Shown: piece after piece, positions 52,399 to 61,314 of the stretch
Layout of the letters: each line of letters starts with the position of its first letter
How positions within the stretch are numbered: position 1 is the stretch's first letter
Source: JBCBSP01 sp039819095
Lineage (GTDB): Bacteria; Pseudomonadota; Alphaproteobacteria; Caulobacterales; Maricaulaceae
Direction of reading: 5' to 3'
Length of the DNA stretch: 64,000 nt
NCBI GenBank assembly: GCA_039819095.1
Contig: JBCBSP010000005.1
Location: forward strand, 186,001-250,000
Notes under the pieces: generated by a model
What the model was told of the DNA's origin: nothing
Databases searched by the model: none
Seen by the model: only the letters and a program-made list of their open reading frames with translations
Translations under genes and position numbers: made by a program

Positions 52399-53613
52399 TC
52401 AGCTAGCCGAGCCTTTCATGAAGGGCTGGAGCTTGCCATAGGTCAGCGAGCGCCAGAGCCATTCAAACGGGCCGAAGCGGAAGACGGACAGCCAGATCGG
52501 CGAGATGATCAGCTGAACGACCCAGATCGCCAGGACGATCTGAACCTGCTGCACGCGCTCCAGCTCGCCAAACATCCCCAGGCCCACACCGCCCACGGTT
52601 ATGAACACCATGGTGATCGTCTGGGTCAGATAGTTGGTGAACGCCATGCGTCCCGCAGCGGCGAACGGTGCGCGGATCAGCTTCAGCGCAGCTATCTTGC
52701 ACAGGATCATCACCACCGAGGCGTATCCGAGCGCGACCAGCAGGCTGCCGACATAATTGGTGGCCACATGCACCCACATCTGCCGGAAATCGAAGCCTGA
52801 CTCGATGGCCTGCAGTCCGCCATACCCCGAAAGGGTCAGCCCGGCGCCCAGCCCGATGGCCAGCGTGATCAGGTAGGAGCCAAAGCCCCAGCGCGCGAGC
52901 AGGAAGCCCGACTTGTAAAGCGCCATGCCCAGGAACATCACGCCAATGATCCGCCCGCCGAAGAATACGAGCGAGAGCAGATTCATCGCACCGTTGATGG
53001 CGTTGGGAGCCCGGCTTGACAGATAGCCGTTCTGATAAGCCGCCACGATCTCGGTCAGCTGGTCCTCGGTATAGCCCATGCCCACCTCAGCGGCGCTCAT
53101 ATTCTCCGGTACGAACGACAGGGACCACATCAAAGCGATAAAAAGCACGCCGGACAGGGTGATCCAGAAACCGCCCCAGAAGAGCAGCTTCCCGACGCTC
53201 ATCTGCCGGAAATAGATCACGATCATGCCGGCGATCGCATAGGTGACGAGGATGTCGCCGAACCAGAGCGCGAACATGTGCACAAGCCCGATCAGAAGCA
53301 GCCAGCGCATGCGCGAGAAGTGCACCTTGCGCGATGCGCCCGGCTCTTCACCGACCATCAGAATGATCCCGGCCCCGAACAGGGCTGAGAACAGGGTTAT
53401 GAACTTCATCTCGAAGAAGACATGCGTCATCAGCCAGGCATCGAGATTGGCCCCGGTGATATCCATGTGGGCGGTCGGGTTCATGTAGGCGAACGGCGCC
53501 ATGGTGAAGGCCTGCACATTCACCATCAAAATCCCGAGCACCGCGATCCCGCGCAGCACGTCGAGGCTCTCATACCGGTCCTTTGCAGAGACCGGAGCGG
53601 CAATATCGGTCAT
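52399..53613 (-). CDS. DUF418 family multi-spanning membrane protein
   Basis: A 404-aa inner-membrane protein with about ten hydrophobic segments. The N-terminal SLDVLRGIAVLGILMVNVQAF motif resembles the DUF1624/HGSNAT-like acyltransferase start, and the C-terminal half is DUF418 (FTNYLTQTITMVFI, then PIWLSVFRFGPFEWLWRSLTYG). DUF418 proteins are uncharacterised transporters or acyltransferases. It faces away from the small gene at 53818, over 204 nt with no strong site recognised. Substrate unknown. Confidence 0.9.
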   Translation of the reverse strand: MTDIAAPVSAKDRYESLDVLRGIAVLGILMVNVQAFTMAPFAYMNPTAHMDITGANLDAWLMTHVFFEMKFITLFSALFGAGIILMVGEEPGASRKVHFSRMRWLLLIGLVHMFALWFGDILVTYAIAGMIVIYFRQMSVGKLLFWGGFWITLSGVLFIALMWSLSFVPENMSAAEVGMGYTEDQLTEIVAAYQNGYLSSRAPNAINGAMNLLSLVFFGGRIIGVMFLGMALYKSGFLLARWGFGSYLITLAIGLGAGLTLSGYGGLQAIESGFDFRQMWVHVATNYVGSLLVALGYASVVMILCKIAALKLIRAPFAAAGRMAFTNYLTQTITMVFITVGGVGLGMFGELERVQQVQIVLAIWVVQLIISPIWLSVFRFGPFEWLWRSLTYGKLQPFMKGSAS

Positions 53614-53817
53614 GTCGACCTCCCCAACAAATCAGCCGCCTGAGCGGCGTTCGGCGCGCAGATGAACGCGCATGAGGCCCGTTGTGCAAGTCAAAACTGA
53701 CCGCCTCGCCCGCAAACCGCCATATTCTTACGAAGATTTCACGTCATATTCGCCTACCGCAGCTTGCCCGGCGGGCATGAGGCGTTCATAAGCGAAGTCG
53801 TTGCCTTAAGGAGCTGG

Positions 53818-54087
53818 GTGATCGTGACCGCATTTCTGGTCAATCTGCTGCACATGGTGATCGCTGGCGCGCTGGCGCTGATCGGCGTGGATTACGACGC
53901 CGAAAAGCCGTGCGAAGAGGAGCGCCCGCAGGCTGTTTCATTCGTTGCCGATGGAATCGTGCTGGAATTCGCCCTCTGGCAGGCTGACGAGGTCATCGTC
54001 ATCAACAGCGTTGCTGCGACTGGCTGCCAGGCTCAGCGCACTCCTGTGCTCCGCCTGCCGGACGCCGCGCGACCGACGACTCTTTAA
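53818..54087 (+). CDS. Small hypothetical protein with N-terminal hydrophobic segment
   Basis: A short frame starting at GTG 53818 or GTG 53824, preceded by AAGGAG (53808-53813; spacing 4 or 10). The 87- to 89-aa product has a hydrophobic N-terminal stretch (VTAFLVNLLHMVIAGALALIGV), an acidic region and two cysteines (one in EKPCEEERP, one in ATGCQAQ). I do not recognise it. Codon use looks like neighbouring genes and the ribosome site is good, but nothing else proves coding. It precedes the TipN-like gene by 116 nt. Confidence 0.45.
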   Translation: MIVTAFLVNLLHMVIAGALALIGVDYDAEKPCEEERPQAVSFVADGIVLEFALWQADEVIVINSVAATGCQAQRTPVLRLPDAARPTTL

Positions 54088-54203
54088 CACCTCACCTCCC
54101 GGCGATGCCGGTTTTTCATCAGATTGCTGACAGAGCACGGGTCTTCTGCGCGCGTCTCTGGCATACTGTCGGCTTCTGACGATTTCGAAGCGGTGGCGTC
54201 GAC

Positions 54204-56363
54204 ATGGCTCCGGACGACAAACCCACACCCAAAACAGCGCCCGGCCGCACCCGGCGCAGCCGCAAGCGCAAGGCTGACGAGGCGTCCAAAGCCACCGTGA
54301 AAGCGGCAGACGCCAAAGCGCCCGCCGCTGAAAGCGCGCCGCAGGACTTCGCCGAAAGCGCCAATGCGCTTCCCGCCCCGCCCGACACCCAAGCACCGGC
54401 CGCCATGCCCGCACCGGCGGCCGAGATGCGCCGCGCAGGCAAGCATGAAGGTGCAGCGCTCGGCTGGCTCGGCGCGGCGTTCGCCTTGTTATGGGCGGGC
54501 GGAGCGGGCGCTTATCTGGCTGGCTATCTCTTGCCAGGTCTCGCCTCAATGGCGCCGGCGCAACTGGCCGGGTTCGCCGTGTTCGCGGTCGCTCCCGCGC
54601 TGTTATTCCTGCTGACCGGCCTGCTTGGACGCGAAGTGGTGCGCGCCGGCAAGCGCGCCGAGCGCATGGAGCAGGCCTTGTGGCGGCTCTCCAGCCCGGC
54701 TGAACGCGCCGAGGGCGAGGTGCGCACCCTCGCCGATGCGATCACCGAACAGGTTGGCCGCGTCAATGACGCGATGGACAGCGCGCTGGCCAGGCTCGCC
54801 GCGATGGAGGAAGTCGCCAGCCATCACGCCGAAAACCTCAACAGCGCGACCGGCTCAGCGGCCATGAGGACGGAAGACATCGCCCGCGCCCTGCGTGAGG
54901 AAAGACAGAAGCTTGGCGAGGTCGCCGAAGGCCTTGATGACAAGGCCGCCCTGGTCGCCGCCGCGATCCAGGATCAGTCGGAAATGGTGGCGGCGGCGGC
55001 CAAGCTCGCCGAAGCCAGCGCGGGCGATGTGAAGGCGAAGATCGACGCCAGCGCCGAACGCCTGGCCGAAGCCGGGCGCGGCGCGGAAGAAGCCGGCGGA
55101 CGCGTCGCGCTGTCGCTGGACGCGCGCGCGACCGAGCTTCGCGACTTCACCGATACGCTGAAACTGCGCACCGAAAGCCTTGAGGCGGCCTATCTGAAGC
55201 ATCGCGAACGCCTCGGCGACGCCGGAGAGGCCTTACGGGCGGAACAGGAAAAAATCGCCGCCGCGCTGGACTTCCACAAGGCGGAGCTGGAGCGGATGTC
55301 CACCACCGCGCGCGATGGCGCGGACACGCTGCGCGACTCTGCTGTAGATAGCGGCAAGATGCTGAGCGAGGCGGTGGAGCAGGCTCTGGCGCGGGCGAAG
55401 GACTTGTCCGAGCAGCTTGGCGAGGAAGCCGAAGACGCCGCCGCGGCTCAGGATGAGGCCGTCAAACGTCTGAAGGTCGCCGCCGCCGAAGCGCGCGAGG
55501 CCGCCGAGCAGACCGCCGGCACGTTCGACAGCCAGGCTGAAGCCGCCCGCGCCGCGCTCGAACGCGTCAGCGAGGCCGGGTTTGAAGCCGCGCGCCGCTC
55601 TGATGACGCCTTCCAGGCGCGCATCCGCGAAGCCGAAGCGCTGACCGAGCGCGCCGGCCGCGCCGCCGACGAGGCCAGCGACGCCGCACGGGCGCGCATG
55701 GAAGCGGCTGTGACGGCAGCCCAGGCTCAGTCTGAAGCCGTCGCTCAGGCGCTGGAGAGCCTGCGCGAGAAGATGGAGCGCACGCCGGAAGAGGCCCGCA
55801 ACGCTTCTCGCCGGATTGAGACCGCGCTGTCTGAAGGCCTCGCCGCGCTCAACAAATCCGCTGAAGACGCCACCGCCAATGCGCGTGAGGTGGATGCGCT
55901 CTTCCAGGCCCGGATCCGCCAGAATTACGAGCTTCTGTCAGACTTCATGCTGCGCCTTGGCGGCGTGGCCGGAGGCCGCCGCCCGATCGAGCTTGGCGCT
56001 GACGAAGTGCCCGCGCCGCCGCTTCGCCCGATGACGGACATGCCGGCGCCGGAAACCCCGCCGGCATCGAACGCCCGCACTGAAACAGCCGAACCCTTTG
56101 ACGAGGACTTCAAGCCTGCTGACGAAACGCGCGCTGATGACGCCGCCACGCCGCGCGGTCAGCCCGGTGACCAACCTAATGACCAGCCAGACGCGTCAGC
56201 TAAGCGCGCCGGCGGCCGACCTCCGGGTTGGCGCTGGAAGGATGTCCTCGCGACCATGGGCCAGGATGCCGATGACGATGAGGTTTCCACGCGCTCTGAC
56301 CCTGATGACGAAGGCGGAACACCGTCAGACAGCCAGCGGTCACGCCCTCGGCGGCGGCGCTAG
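54204..56363 (+). CDS. Large coiled-coil membrane protein, TipN-like polarity factor candidate
   Basis: A 719-aa protein. Residues 1-82 are basic then Ala/Pro-rich. Two transmembrane helices are at about 84-112 and 120-142. Residues 150-600 are one long Ala/Glu-rich coiled coil with no break. The C-terminus is acidic and disordered apart from a conserved-looking GRPPGWRWKDVLATM block. Two N-terminal membrane helices plus a long coiled coil is the layout of Caulobacter TipN, which marks the new cell pole. The low-complexity composition makes homology by eye weak, so the name is tentative; an alternative is a general cytoskeletal or chemotaxis-type scaffold. Confidence 0.5.
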   Translation: MAPDDKPTPKTAPGRTRRSRKRKADEASKATVKAADAKAPAAESAPQDFAESANALPAPPDTQAPAAMPAPAAEMRRAGKHEGAALGWLGAAFALLWAGGAGAYLAGYLLPGLASMAPAQLAGFAVFAVAPALLFLLTGLLGREVVRAGKRAERMEQALWRLSSPAERAEGEVRTLADAITEQVGRVNDAMDSALARLAAMEEVASHHAENLNSATGSAAMRTEDIARALREERQKLGEVAEGLDDKAALVAAAIQDQSEMVAAAAKLAEASAGDVKAKIDASAERLAEAGRGAEEAGGRVALSLDARATELRDFTDTLKLRTESLEAAYLKHRERLGDAGEALRAEQEKIAAALDFHKAELERMSTTARDGADTLRDSAVDSGKMLSEAVEQALARAKDLSEQLGEEAEDAAAAQDEAVKRLKVAAAEAREAAEQTAGTFDSQAEAARAALERVSEAGFEAARRSDDAFQARIREAEALTERAGRAADEASDAARARMEAAVTAAQAQSEAVAQALESLREKMERTPEEARNASRRIETALSEGLAALNKSAEDATANAREVDALFQARIRQNYELLSDFMLRLGGVAGGRRPIELGADEVPAPPLRPMTDMPAPETPPASNARTETAEPFDEDFKPADETRADDAATPRGQPGDQPNDQPDASAKRAGGRPPGWRWKDVLATMGQDADDDEVSTRSDPDDEGGTPSDSQRSRPRRRR

Positions 56364-56391
56364 AGCGTCATCGCGAAAGGCTAGACGCGTT

Positions 56392-57051
56392 CTAGCTCTG
56401 CTCGCCGGGCTCTGAAGAGGAAATCTGTTCAGCAGACCAGCGCGCCAGATCCTCAGCGACCTGCGTGGTCGCCGCTGAGAACGCCTCAACGATATCGCCC
56501 TGGCGATTGGAGGCTGCGTTCTGCACCGCACGAAGCGTGTGCACGCCGGTTAGCGCCCGGTCTCCGGTGTGGATGAGGCGCGCCGTCATGACCAGTTCGA
56601 CCTGCGGCGCAGCCTCGTCGCCGTTGATGTAAGCGGCTTCAAACCGGCGCACTTCCACGCGCAGCCGGTAATCAGAAGAAACCCCGTCATCGCTGCGCGC
56701 TGCAACGACCCCGGGCTCAGTGCGCTGGAACGTATCCAGGATCACGTCCTGCAAGAGCGCCGGCGTCGGCGAAATCCAGCTGGCCGCGTTCATATAGGCC
56801 AGGCGCCCATCGGCCATGCGAAGCGCAACGCTGTCGCCGGCCAGAGCGCGCGGCGCCAGCGGGCGCTCAACCACGACAACGCCCGTCGTCTCGCTTGCTG
56901 GCGCTGGAGCGGGGGGCATAGCAAGACCGGTCTGCAGGCGATAGACGGTGGACGGTTCAGCCTCCGGCAGAACCGAAATGCAGCCCGGCGCCGCGATGAG
57001 GCTCGCCGCCCCCAGAGCCATGAGCATGAAGCGTGTGCGAACGGGCGTCAT
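56392..57051 (-). CDS. ABC-type transport auxiliary lipoprotein (PqiC/Ttg2-like)
   Basis: A 219-aa outer-membrane lipoprotein candidate. The signal peptide ends at A-P-G-C24 (lipobox AAPGC). The remainder matches the ABC_trans_aux (DUF330) type: SVLPEAEPSTVYRL near the start, then a PqiC-like domain. It overlaps the mlaD stop as ATGA and ends the lipid-transport operon. It probably anchors the MCE complex to the outer membrane. The short gap to the convergent TipN-like gene holds an imperfect stem-loop built on GCTAGA/TCTAGC-type sequences. Confidence 0.87.
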   Translation of the reverse strand: MTPVRTRFMLMALGAASLIAAPGCISVLPEAEPSTVYRLQTGLAMPPAPAPASETTGVVVVERPLAPRALAGDSVALRMADGRLAYMNAASWISPTPALLQDVILDTFQRTEPGVVAARSDDGVSSDYRLRVEVRRFEAAYINGDEAAPQVELVMTARLIHTGDRALTGVHTLRAVQNAASNRQGDIVEAFSAATTQVAEDLARWSAEQISSSEPGEQS

Positions 57052-58004
57052 TGGGGCACCTCTACGGTTTCGCCGCGCGGCTGTGAGATGAAGCCGGCCG
57101 GATCGTCCTCCAGCTCCAGCGCAATCCGCTCCAGAGCCGCCACCAGGCTTTCCACATCCGCCGAGGCGTTGGTTAGCGAGGCCAGACCGTCCTCGGCGAA
57201 GGTTTCCAGGTGTGGACGCAGCGTGATCAGCGCATCATAGGTTTCGCGCGAGGCCAGATCGACCGCCACGGAAGCAGCCTGAGTGTCGCGCACCATCGGC
57301 CCCACATCGTCGATGAGGAAGCTTTCAGCGGTGACGCCGAACTGCTGGATCTGTTCAGCGGCCACCGAAATATCCGCAGCGGCCTGATTCAGACTATTGG
57401 CTGCCTGACGCAGATCGCTCAGCAGCTGATCTTCGGCTGCAAGCTGGCCGCTCACCGTCTCCAGATTGTTCAACAGCCCGGTGACGCTCTGAACATTCTC
57501 CTCGCTCATCAGCGCGTTCAAGCGGGCAAGCGCCTGCGCCGCACCGTCCAGAACGGTTTCGCCGCCGGCGAACAATTCTTCCAGCTGCGCCTGGCGGGCA
57601 TAGATGCGCGGCGGACGGTCGCCCATGCGGCTTTCAAGCGGCTGTGCGCCGGCCGAACCGCCGGAGATCTGCAGATAGCTGAGCCCGGTCAGGCCCTGCG
57701 GCTCAAGCTGGGCGAAGGAGTCCACCTTCACCGGCGTGGCCGCATCCACACGGATGCGGGCGATAACCTCGTTGGGGTTTTCCGGATTCAGCCCCAGATC
57801 GGTGACCTCGCCGACCTGAATGCCGTTGAAGCGCACCTCCGATGCGGTTCGAAGCCCGCGCACCGGGCCGTCAAAGACAACGTCGTATTCCTTGTACTCG
57901 CGGTCCAGCGACACCTGGCCGAGCCAGAGCGCAAAAAAGCCGCCCGCCGCAATCAGAAAGACGACGAAGAAACCGACCAGCGCGTGATGAGCTTTGGTCT
58001 CCAT
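57048..58004 (-). CDS. mlaD: MCE-domain substrate-binding protein MlaD
   Basis: MlaD is the membrane-anchored MCE protein that holds phospholipid between the inner-membrane ABC transporter and the periplasm. The 318-aa protein has one N-terminal transmembrane helix (residues about 9-29), the MCE core with DGPVRGLRTASEVRFNGIQVGEV and LTGLSYLQISGG, and a long helical C-terminal extension (residues 150-310) that E. coli MlaD (183 aa) lacks, as in alphaproteobacterial and plant relatives. The extension may form a tunnel-like coiled segment. It is coupled to the lipoprotein gene. Confidence 0.93.
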   Translation of the reverse strand: METKAHHALVGFFVVFLIAAGGFFALWLGQVSLDREYKEYDVVFDGPVRGLRTASEVRFNGIQVGEVTDLGLNPENPNEVIARIRVDAATPVKVDSFAQLEPQGLTGLSYLQISGGSAGAQPLESRMGDRPPRIYARQAQLEELFAGGETVLDGAAQALARLNALMSEENVQSVTGLLNNLETVSGQLAAEDQLLSDLRQAANSLNQAAADISVAAEQIQQFGVTAESFLIDDVGPMVRDTQAASVAVDLASRETYDALITLRPHLETFAEDGLASLTNASADVESLVAALERIALELEDDPAGFISQPRGETVEVPQ

Positions 58005-58028
58005 GACCTTAAGCGCTCCTCTCTCGTC

Positions 58029-58793
58029 CTATCCTCTTAGCACGGCCCGCCCGCGCGGCCCGCCGAAATACTCCTGGATCCACGGATGCGGATCATTCGC
58101 CACCTCGCCCACCGGCGCGTTCGCAACCACACGCTTTTCCGCCAGCACCGCCACGCGGTCGCAGATCGCGTGCAGGCTGTCGAGGTCATGGGTGATCATC
58201 ACAACGGTGAGCTGGAGCGTGTCAGACAGCTCCCGGATCAGCGAATCGAACATCGACGCACCGATCGGGTCCAGCCCGGAGGTCGGCTCGTCCAGGAAGA
58301 GCACGTCCGGGTCCAGAGCAAGCGCGCGCGCCAGGCCGGCGCGCTTCTTCATGCCGCCGGATAGCTCGGCGGGGAATTTGCCCGACGCCTCAGGCCCAAG
58401 ACCGACCAGCCCGACCTTCATGTCGGCGATCTCCTCCATCAGCGAAGCGGACATGTCGATGTGCTCGCGAAGCGGCACCATCACGTTTTCCTTCACCGTC
58501 AGGGAAGAGAAAAGGGCCGAGCCCTGAAACAGGACGCCCCAGCGCTTCTCCAGCGCGCGGCGTTCGGCGCCGCTGAGCCGGGAGGCGGGCTGCCCCTCGA
58601 AAAAAATCTCGCCGCCATCGGGCGATTTCAGCCCGAGAATGGTGTTCACGAGCACCGATTTGCCGGTGCCTGACCCTCCGACAATGCCGAGCACCTCGCC
58701 GCGCCGCACCTCCAGATCGAGATCATGATGCACGACATGATCGCCGAACTGGGTGTGCAGACCACGCACCTCAATGATGACATCTCCGCTCAT
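58029..58793 (-). CDS. mlaF: Lipid ABC transporter ATPase MlaF
   Basis: The 254-aa ATPase of the Mla-type transporter. From ATG 58793 it has Walker A GGSGTGKSV (about 39-47), signature LSGGMKKRAGLARAL and Walker B VLFLDEPTSGLDPIG. The glycine/lysine spacing and the GMKKR signature are typical of MlaF/MkL. The ATG overlaps the mlaE stop as ATGA (58790-58793). A longer frame upstream belongs to the mlaE region and is not coding. Confidence 0.95.
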   Translation of the reverse strand: MSGDVIIEVRGLHTQFGDHVVHHDLDLEVRRGEVLGIVGGSGTGKSVLVNTILGLKSPDGGEIFFEGQPASRLSGAERRALEKRWGVLFQGSALFSSLTVKENVMVPLREHIDMSASLMEEIADMKVGLVGLGPEASGKFPAELSGGMKKRAGLARALALDPDVLFLDEPTSGLDPIGASMFDSLIRELSDTLQLTVVMITHDLDSLHAICDRVAVLAEKRVVANAPVGEVANDPHPWIQEYFGGPRGRAVLRG

Positions 58794-59944
58794 ATATCGA
58801 GCTCCAGATACATCATGGCGAACATGGCATCGATGACGATGACGGCGAAGATGGACTGAACCACCGAGGCGGTGGTGCGCGAACCCAGGCTCTCTACATC
58901 GCCGCCAACCTCCATGCCCTGACGGCAGCCGATAATGGCGATGACGAGCCCGAAGACCGGCGCCTTGGACATGCCGACCCAGAAATGGCTCCAGTCGACG
59001 GTCTGCTGAAGCCGGGCGACGAAGAAGCCCGGCGCGATGTCCAGCGTGCTCCACGCCACCAGCATCCCGCCGAACACGCCCGACAGCATGGCCGCGAAGG
59101 TCAGCAGCGGCGCCATGATCACGCAGGCGATGACACGCGGCAGAACCAGCGCCTCATACGGATCCAGACCGATCACCTGCATGGCGTCGATCTCCTGCTG
59201 CATCTTCATCGAACCGATGGCGGCGGTGAAGGCGCTGTCAGAGCGGCCCGCCAGCATGATCGCTGTGATCAGCACCCCGAACTCGCGCAGCACCGAAAAG
59301 CCCACCAGCTCCACGGTGAAGATCGAGGCGCCGAACGTGGCTAGGAGGTTCGCGCCCATATAGGCGACCACCGCGCCGATAAAGAAGGACAGGACCGCGA
59401 TGATCGGCAGGGCGTTTACCCCAGCGGTTTCCATCAGATAGATGGTCGGCGTCAGGCGCAGACGGCGTGGATCAGCGATTGTTCGCGCCAGCGTCACGAT
59501 GGTCCGGCCGAAGAAGGCGATCGTGTCGAAGGCTTCTTGACCGGCCTTGATCGCGCCTTCCCCGATACGCTCCATTGTGGCGATGAAGCCGGCGCGGTCA
59601 TCCGGTTCCGCTGGGCAGAGCGTGGTGCGTTCGCGTACCTCCTGCATGAGCCGCCGGGCCGCCGGATTCTCGCCGATAAAATGAAAATCGCCGTCCGGAT
59701 CGCCGCAACGGCGCACTGCGCGGCCAAGGAGGTACGCCCCGGCGGTGTCGATCCGCCCAAGCCCGCTCAGATCGATAACGATATCGCCGGGCGCCACCTC
59801 CGACTCGACGCGCGCGATGGCGCGGTCGAACTGACCGATGGTCTCAACCACCCAGTCGCCCGTCGGCTCCAGTATGGTCTTTGCGTTTTCGCTGCGCACC
59901 ACCAGGGCGGCGCGCGCCCGTTCGTCTTTGCGGCTCAATGCCAT
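58790..59944 (-). CDS. mlaE: Lipid ABC transporter permease MlaE with N-terminal STAS domain
   Basis: A 384-aa permease. Residues 1-115 are a STAS-type domain (VIDLSGLGRIDTAGAYLLGRAVRR), equivalent to MlaB fused at the N-terminus. Residues 130-384 are MlaE with about five or six membrane helices and the conserved runs LREFGVLITAIMLAGRSDSA and AIGSMKMQQEIDAMQVIG. So the operon encodes E(B fused), F, D and a lipoprotein but no MlaC or separate MlaB, which is common in alphaproteobacteria. First gene of the operon, with a 131-nt leader in which I see no specific site. Confidence 0.94.
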   Translation of the reverse strand: MALSRKDERARAALVVRSENAKTILEPTGDWVVETIGQFDRAIARVESEVAPGDIVIDLSGLGRIDTAGAYLLGRAVRRCGDPDGDFHFIGENPAARRLMQEVRERTTLCPAEPDDRAGFIATMERIGEGAIKAGQEAFDTIAFFGRTIVTLARTIADPRRLRLTPTIYLMETAGVNALPIIAVLSFFIGAVVAYMGANLLATFGASIFTVELVGFSVLREFGVLITAIMLAGRSDSAFTAAIGSMKMQQEIDAMQVIGLDPYEALVLPRVIACVIMAPLLTFAAMLSGVFGGMLVAWSTLDIAPGFFVARLQQTVDWSHFWVGMSKAPVFGLVIAIIGCRQGMEVGGDVESLGSRTTASVVQSIFAVIVIDAMFAMMYLELDI

Positions 59945-60075
59945 GAATGTCCCCCGCCGTTTGGCGGTTGCCTCGCCTCATCTTATCCCGCGCTTTGCGT
60001 GAAGGATGAAGCCGAGAATGACCCTTCCAGCGATCAAGGGCGGGATTATGGCGCCGGAATGCAACGCTTTAGCGC

Positions 60076-61236
60076 TCAGGCGCGGCGCATCAGCAACAGT
60101 GCGCAGACCAGCCCAAGCCCCGACGGGAGCGCCATGAAGGCGAAACCCGCCGTCTGAAACGCGGCATAGGCAAGCCCGGACGCCATGGTCGCGAGGGCGA
60201 GAAACACCCCGCTGGACAGGGCTGAATTCACCGCCTGAACCGTCGCCACCCCATCTTCAGGCGCGTTGTCCTGAACAAAGCGAAGCAGGCCGAGATAGGT
60301 CGCGGCGAAGGTCAGCGCGTGCAAACCCTGCAAGGCGAACAGCACCCAGATTGGCGGCGAAAGGGCCAAAGCGGTCCACCGCGCCACGGACGCCGCCCCG
60401 CCCAGCGCCATCAGCGCGGCAGGGCTCCAGCCGCGAAACAATCGGTTGGCGAAGATGAGCAGAACCACCTCGCAACCCACGCCAATCGACCATAAGACGC
60501 CCACCAGAGTCGCTGACGCGCCCTGCGCCTGCCAGGCGATCGCGGAGAAGGCGTAGTAGAAGCCGTGCGCGCACTGGATCATCGCCGATGCGGCCAGCGC
60601 CAGCGCCATACCGTTTGCGCTCAGAAGCGATCCAGCGGAGCGCCAGGACACCGGCGCCGGCGGCGCATCCTGACTGCGGCGGCCGGGCGGAAGCGCAAGC
60701 GCAGCGATGGCGGTCAGCACCGCGCCGCCCACCACCCAGGCCAGCGCCGCCTCGCCGCCCAGCTGCGTAATCAGCCAGCCGGCGATCACATTGCCCGCGA
60801 TGAAGGCCGCCGAGCCAAGCGCGCGCGGCGGTCCGAAGGCGAAGCCGCGCCGGGCCGCCTCGCTCATCGCAAAGGCGTCGATCATCGGAGTGATGGCGTG
60901 CATGGACGCCCCGCCGAGAAAAGCCAACGCGATCAGCACGGCCGGATGCGTCGCCGGGGCGTGAAGCAGATAAACCAGCAGCGCGACGAAGCTGAATGCG
61001 ACGACAGCATCGCGCCGGCGCCGGGCCCGGTCAGACCACACCGCTCCTATGGGCGCTGAAATCACGCGCCCGATCATCGCGGCTGCGCCTGCGAGCCCGA
61101 TGAGTTCCGGGGTCAGCCCGCGTCCCTCATACCAGACCGGCATATAAGGCAGGTACGCGCCGAAGCCGATGAAGAAGGCCGCGTAGAAAAGCGCGAATCG
61201 AGCCGAGATCGGGTTGAGGGAAATCGCCAGACGCAT
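60076..61236 (-). CDS. MFS transporter (MFS_1-like / phenylpropionate permease type)
   Basis: A 386-aa major facilitator with twelve hydrophobic helices. The N-terminal RFALFYAAFFIGFGAYLPYMPVWYEGRG and the loop SDRARRRRDAVVAF between helices 2 and 3 are those of the HcaT-like MFS_1-like subgroup. Substrate unknown; several members carry aromatic acids or nucleosides. It is divergent from the glycosyltransferase gene with only 78 nt between, so promoters must overlap there. No catabolic genes adjoin it. Confidence 0.88.
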   Translation of the reverse strand: MRLAISLNPISARFALFYAAFFIGFGAYLPYMPVWYEGRGLTPELIGLAGAAAMIGRVISAPIGAVWSDRARRRRDAVVAFSFVALLVYLLHAPATHPAVLIALAFLGGASMHAITPMIDAFAMSEAARRGFAFGPPRALGSAAFIAGNVIAGWLITQLGGEAALAWVVGGAVLTAIAALALPPGRRSQDAPPAPVSWRSAGSLLSANGMALALAASAMIQCAHGFYYAFSAIAWQAQGASATLVGVLWSIGVGCEVVLLIFANRLFRGWSPAALMALGGAASVARWTALALSPPIWVLFALQGLHALTFAATYLGLLRFVQDNAPEDGVATVQAVNSALSSGVFLALATMASGLAYAAFQTAGFAFMALPSGLGLVCALLLMRRA

Positions 61237-61314
61237 GCGCGCGCTATAGCGCGGCGCCGCGCGCCGGGGAATGCGCTTGGCCTTGCCGCGTTCAGGTACT
61301 AGCTTGCCGCGCCG

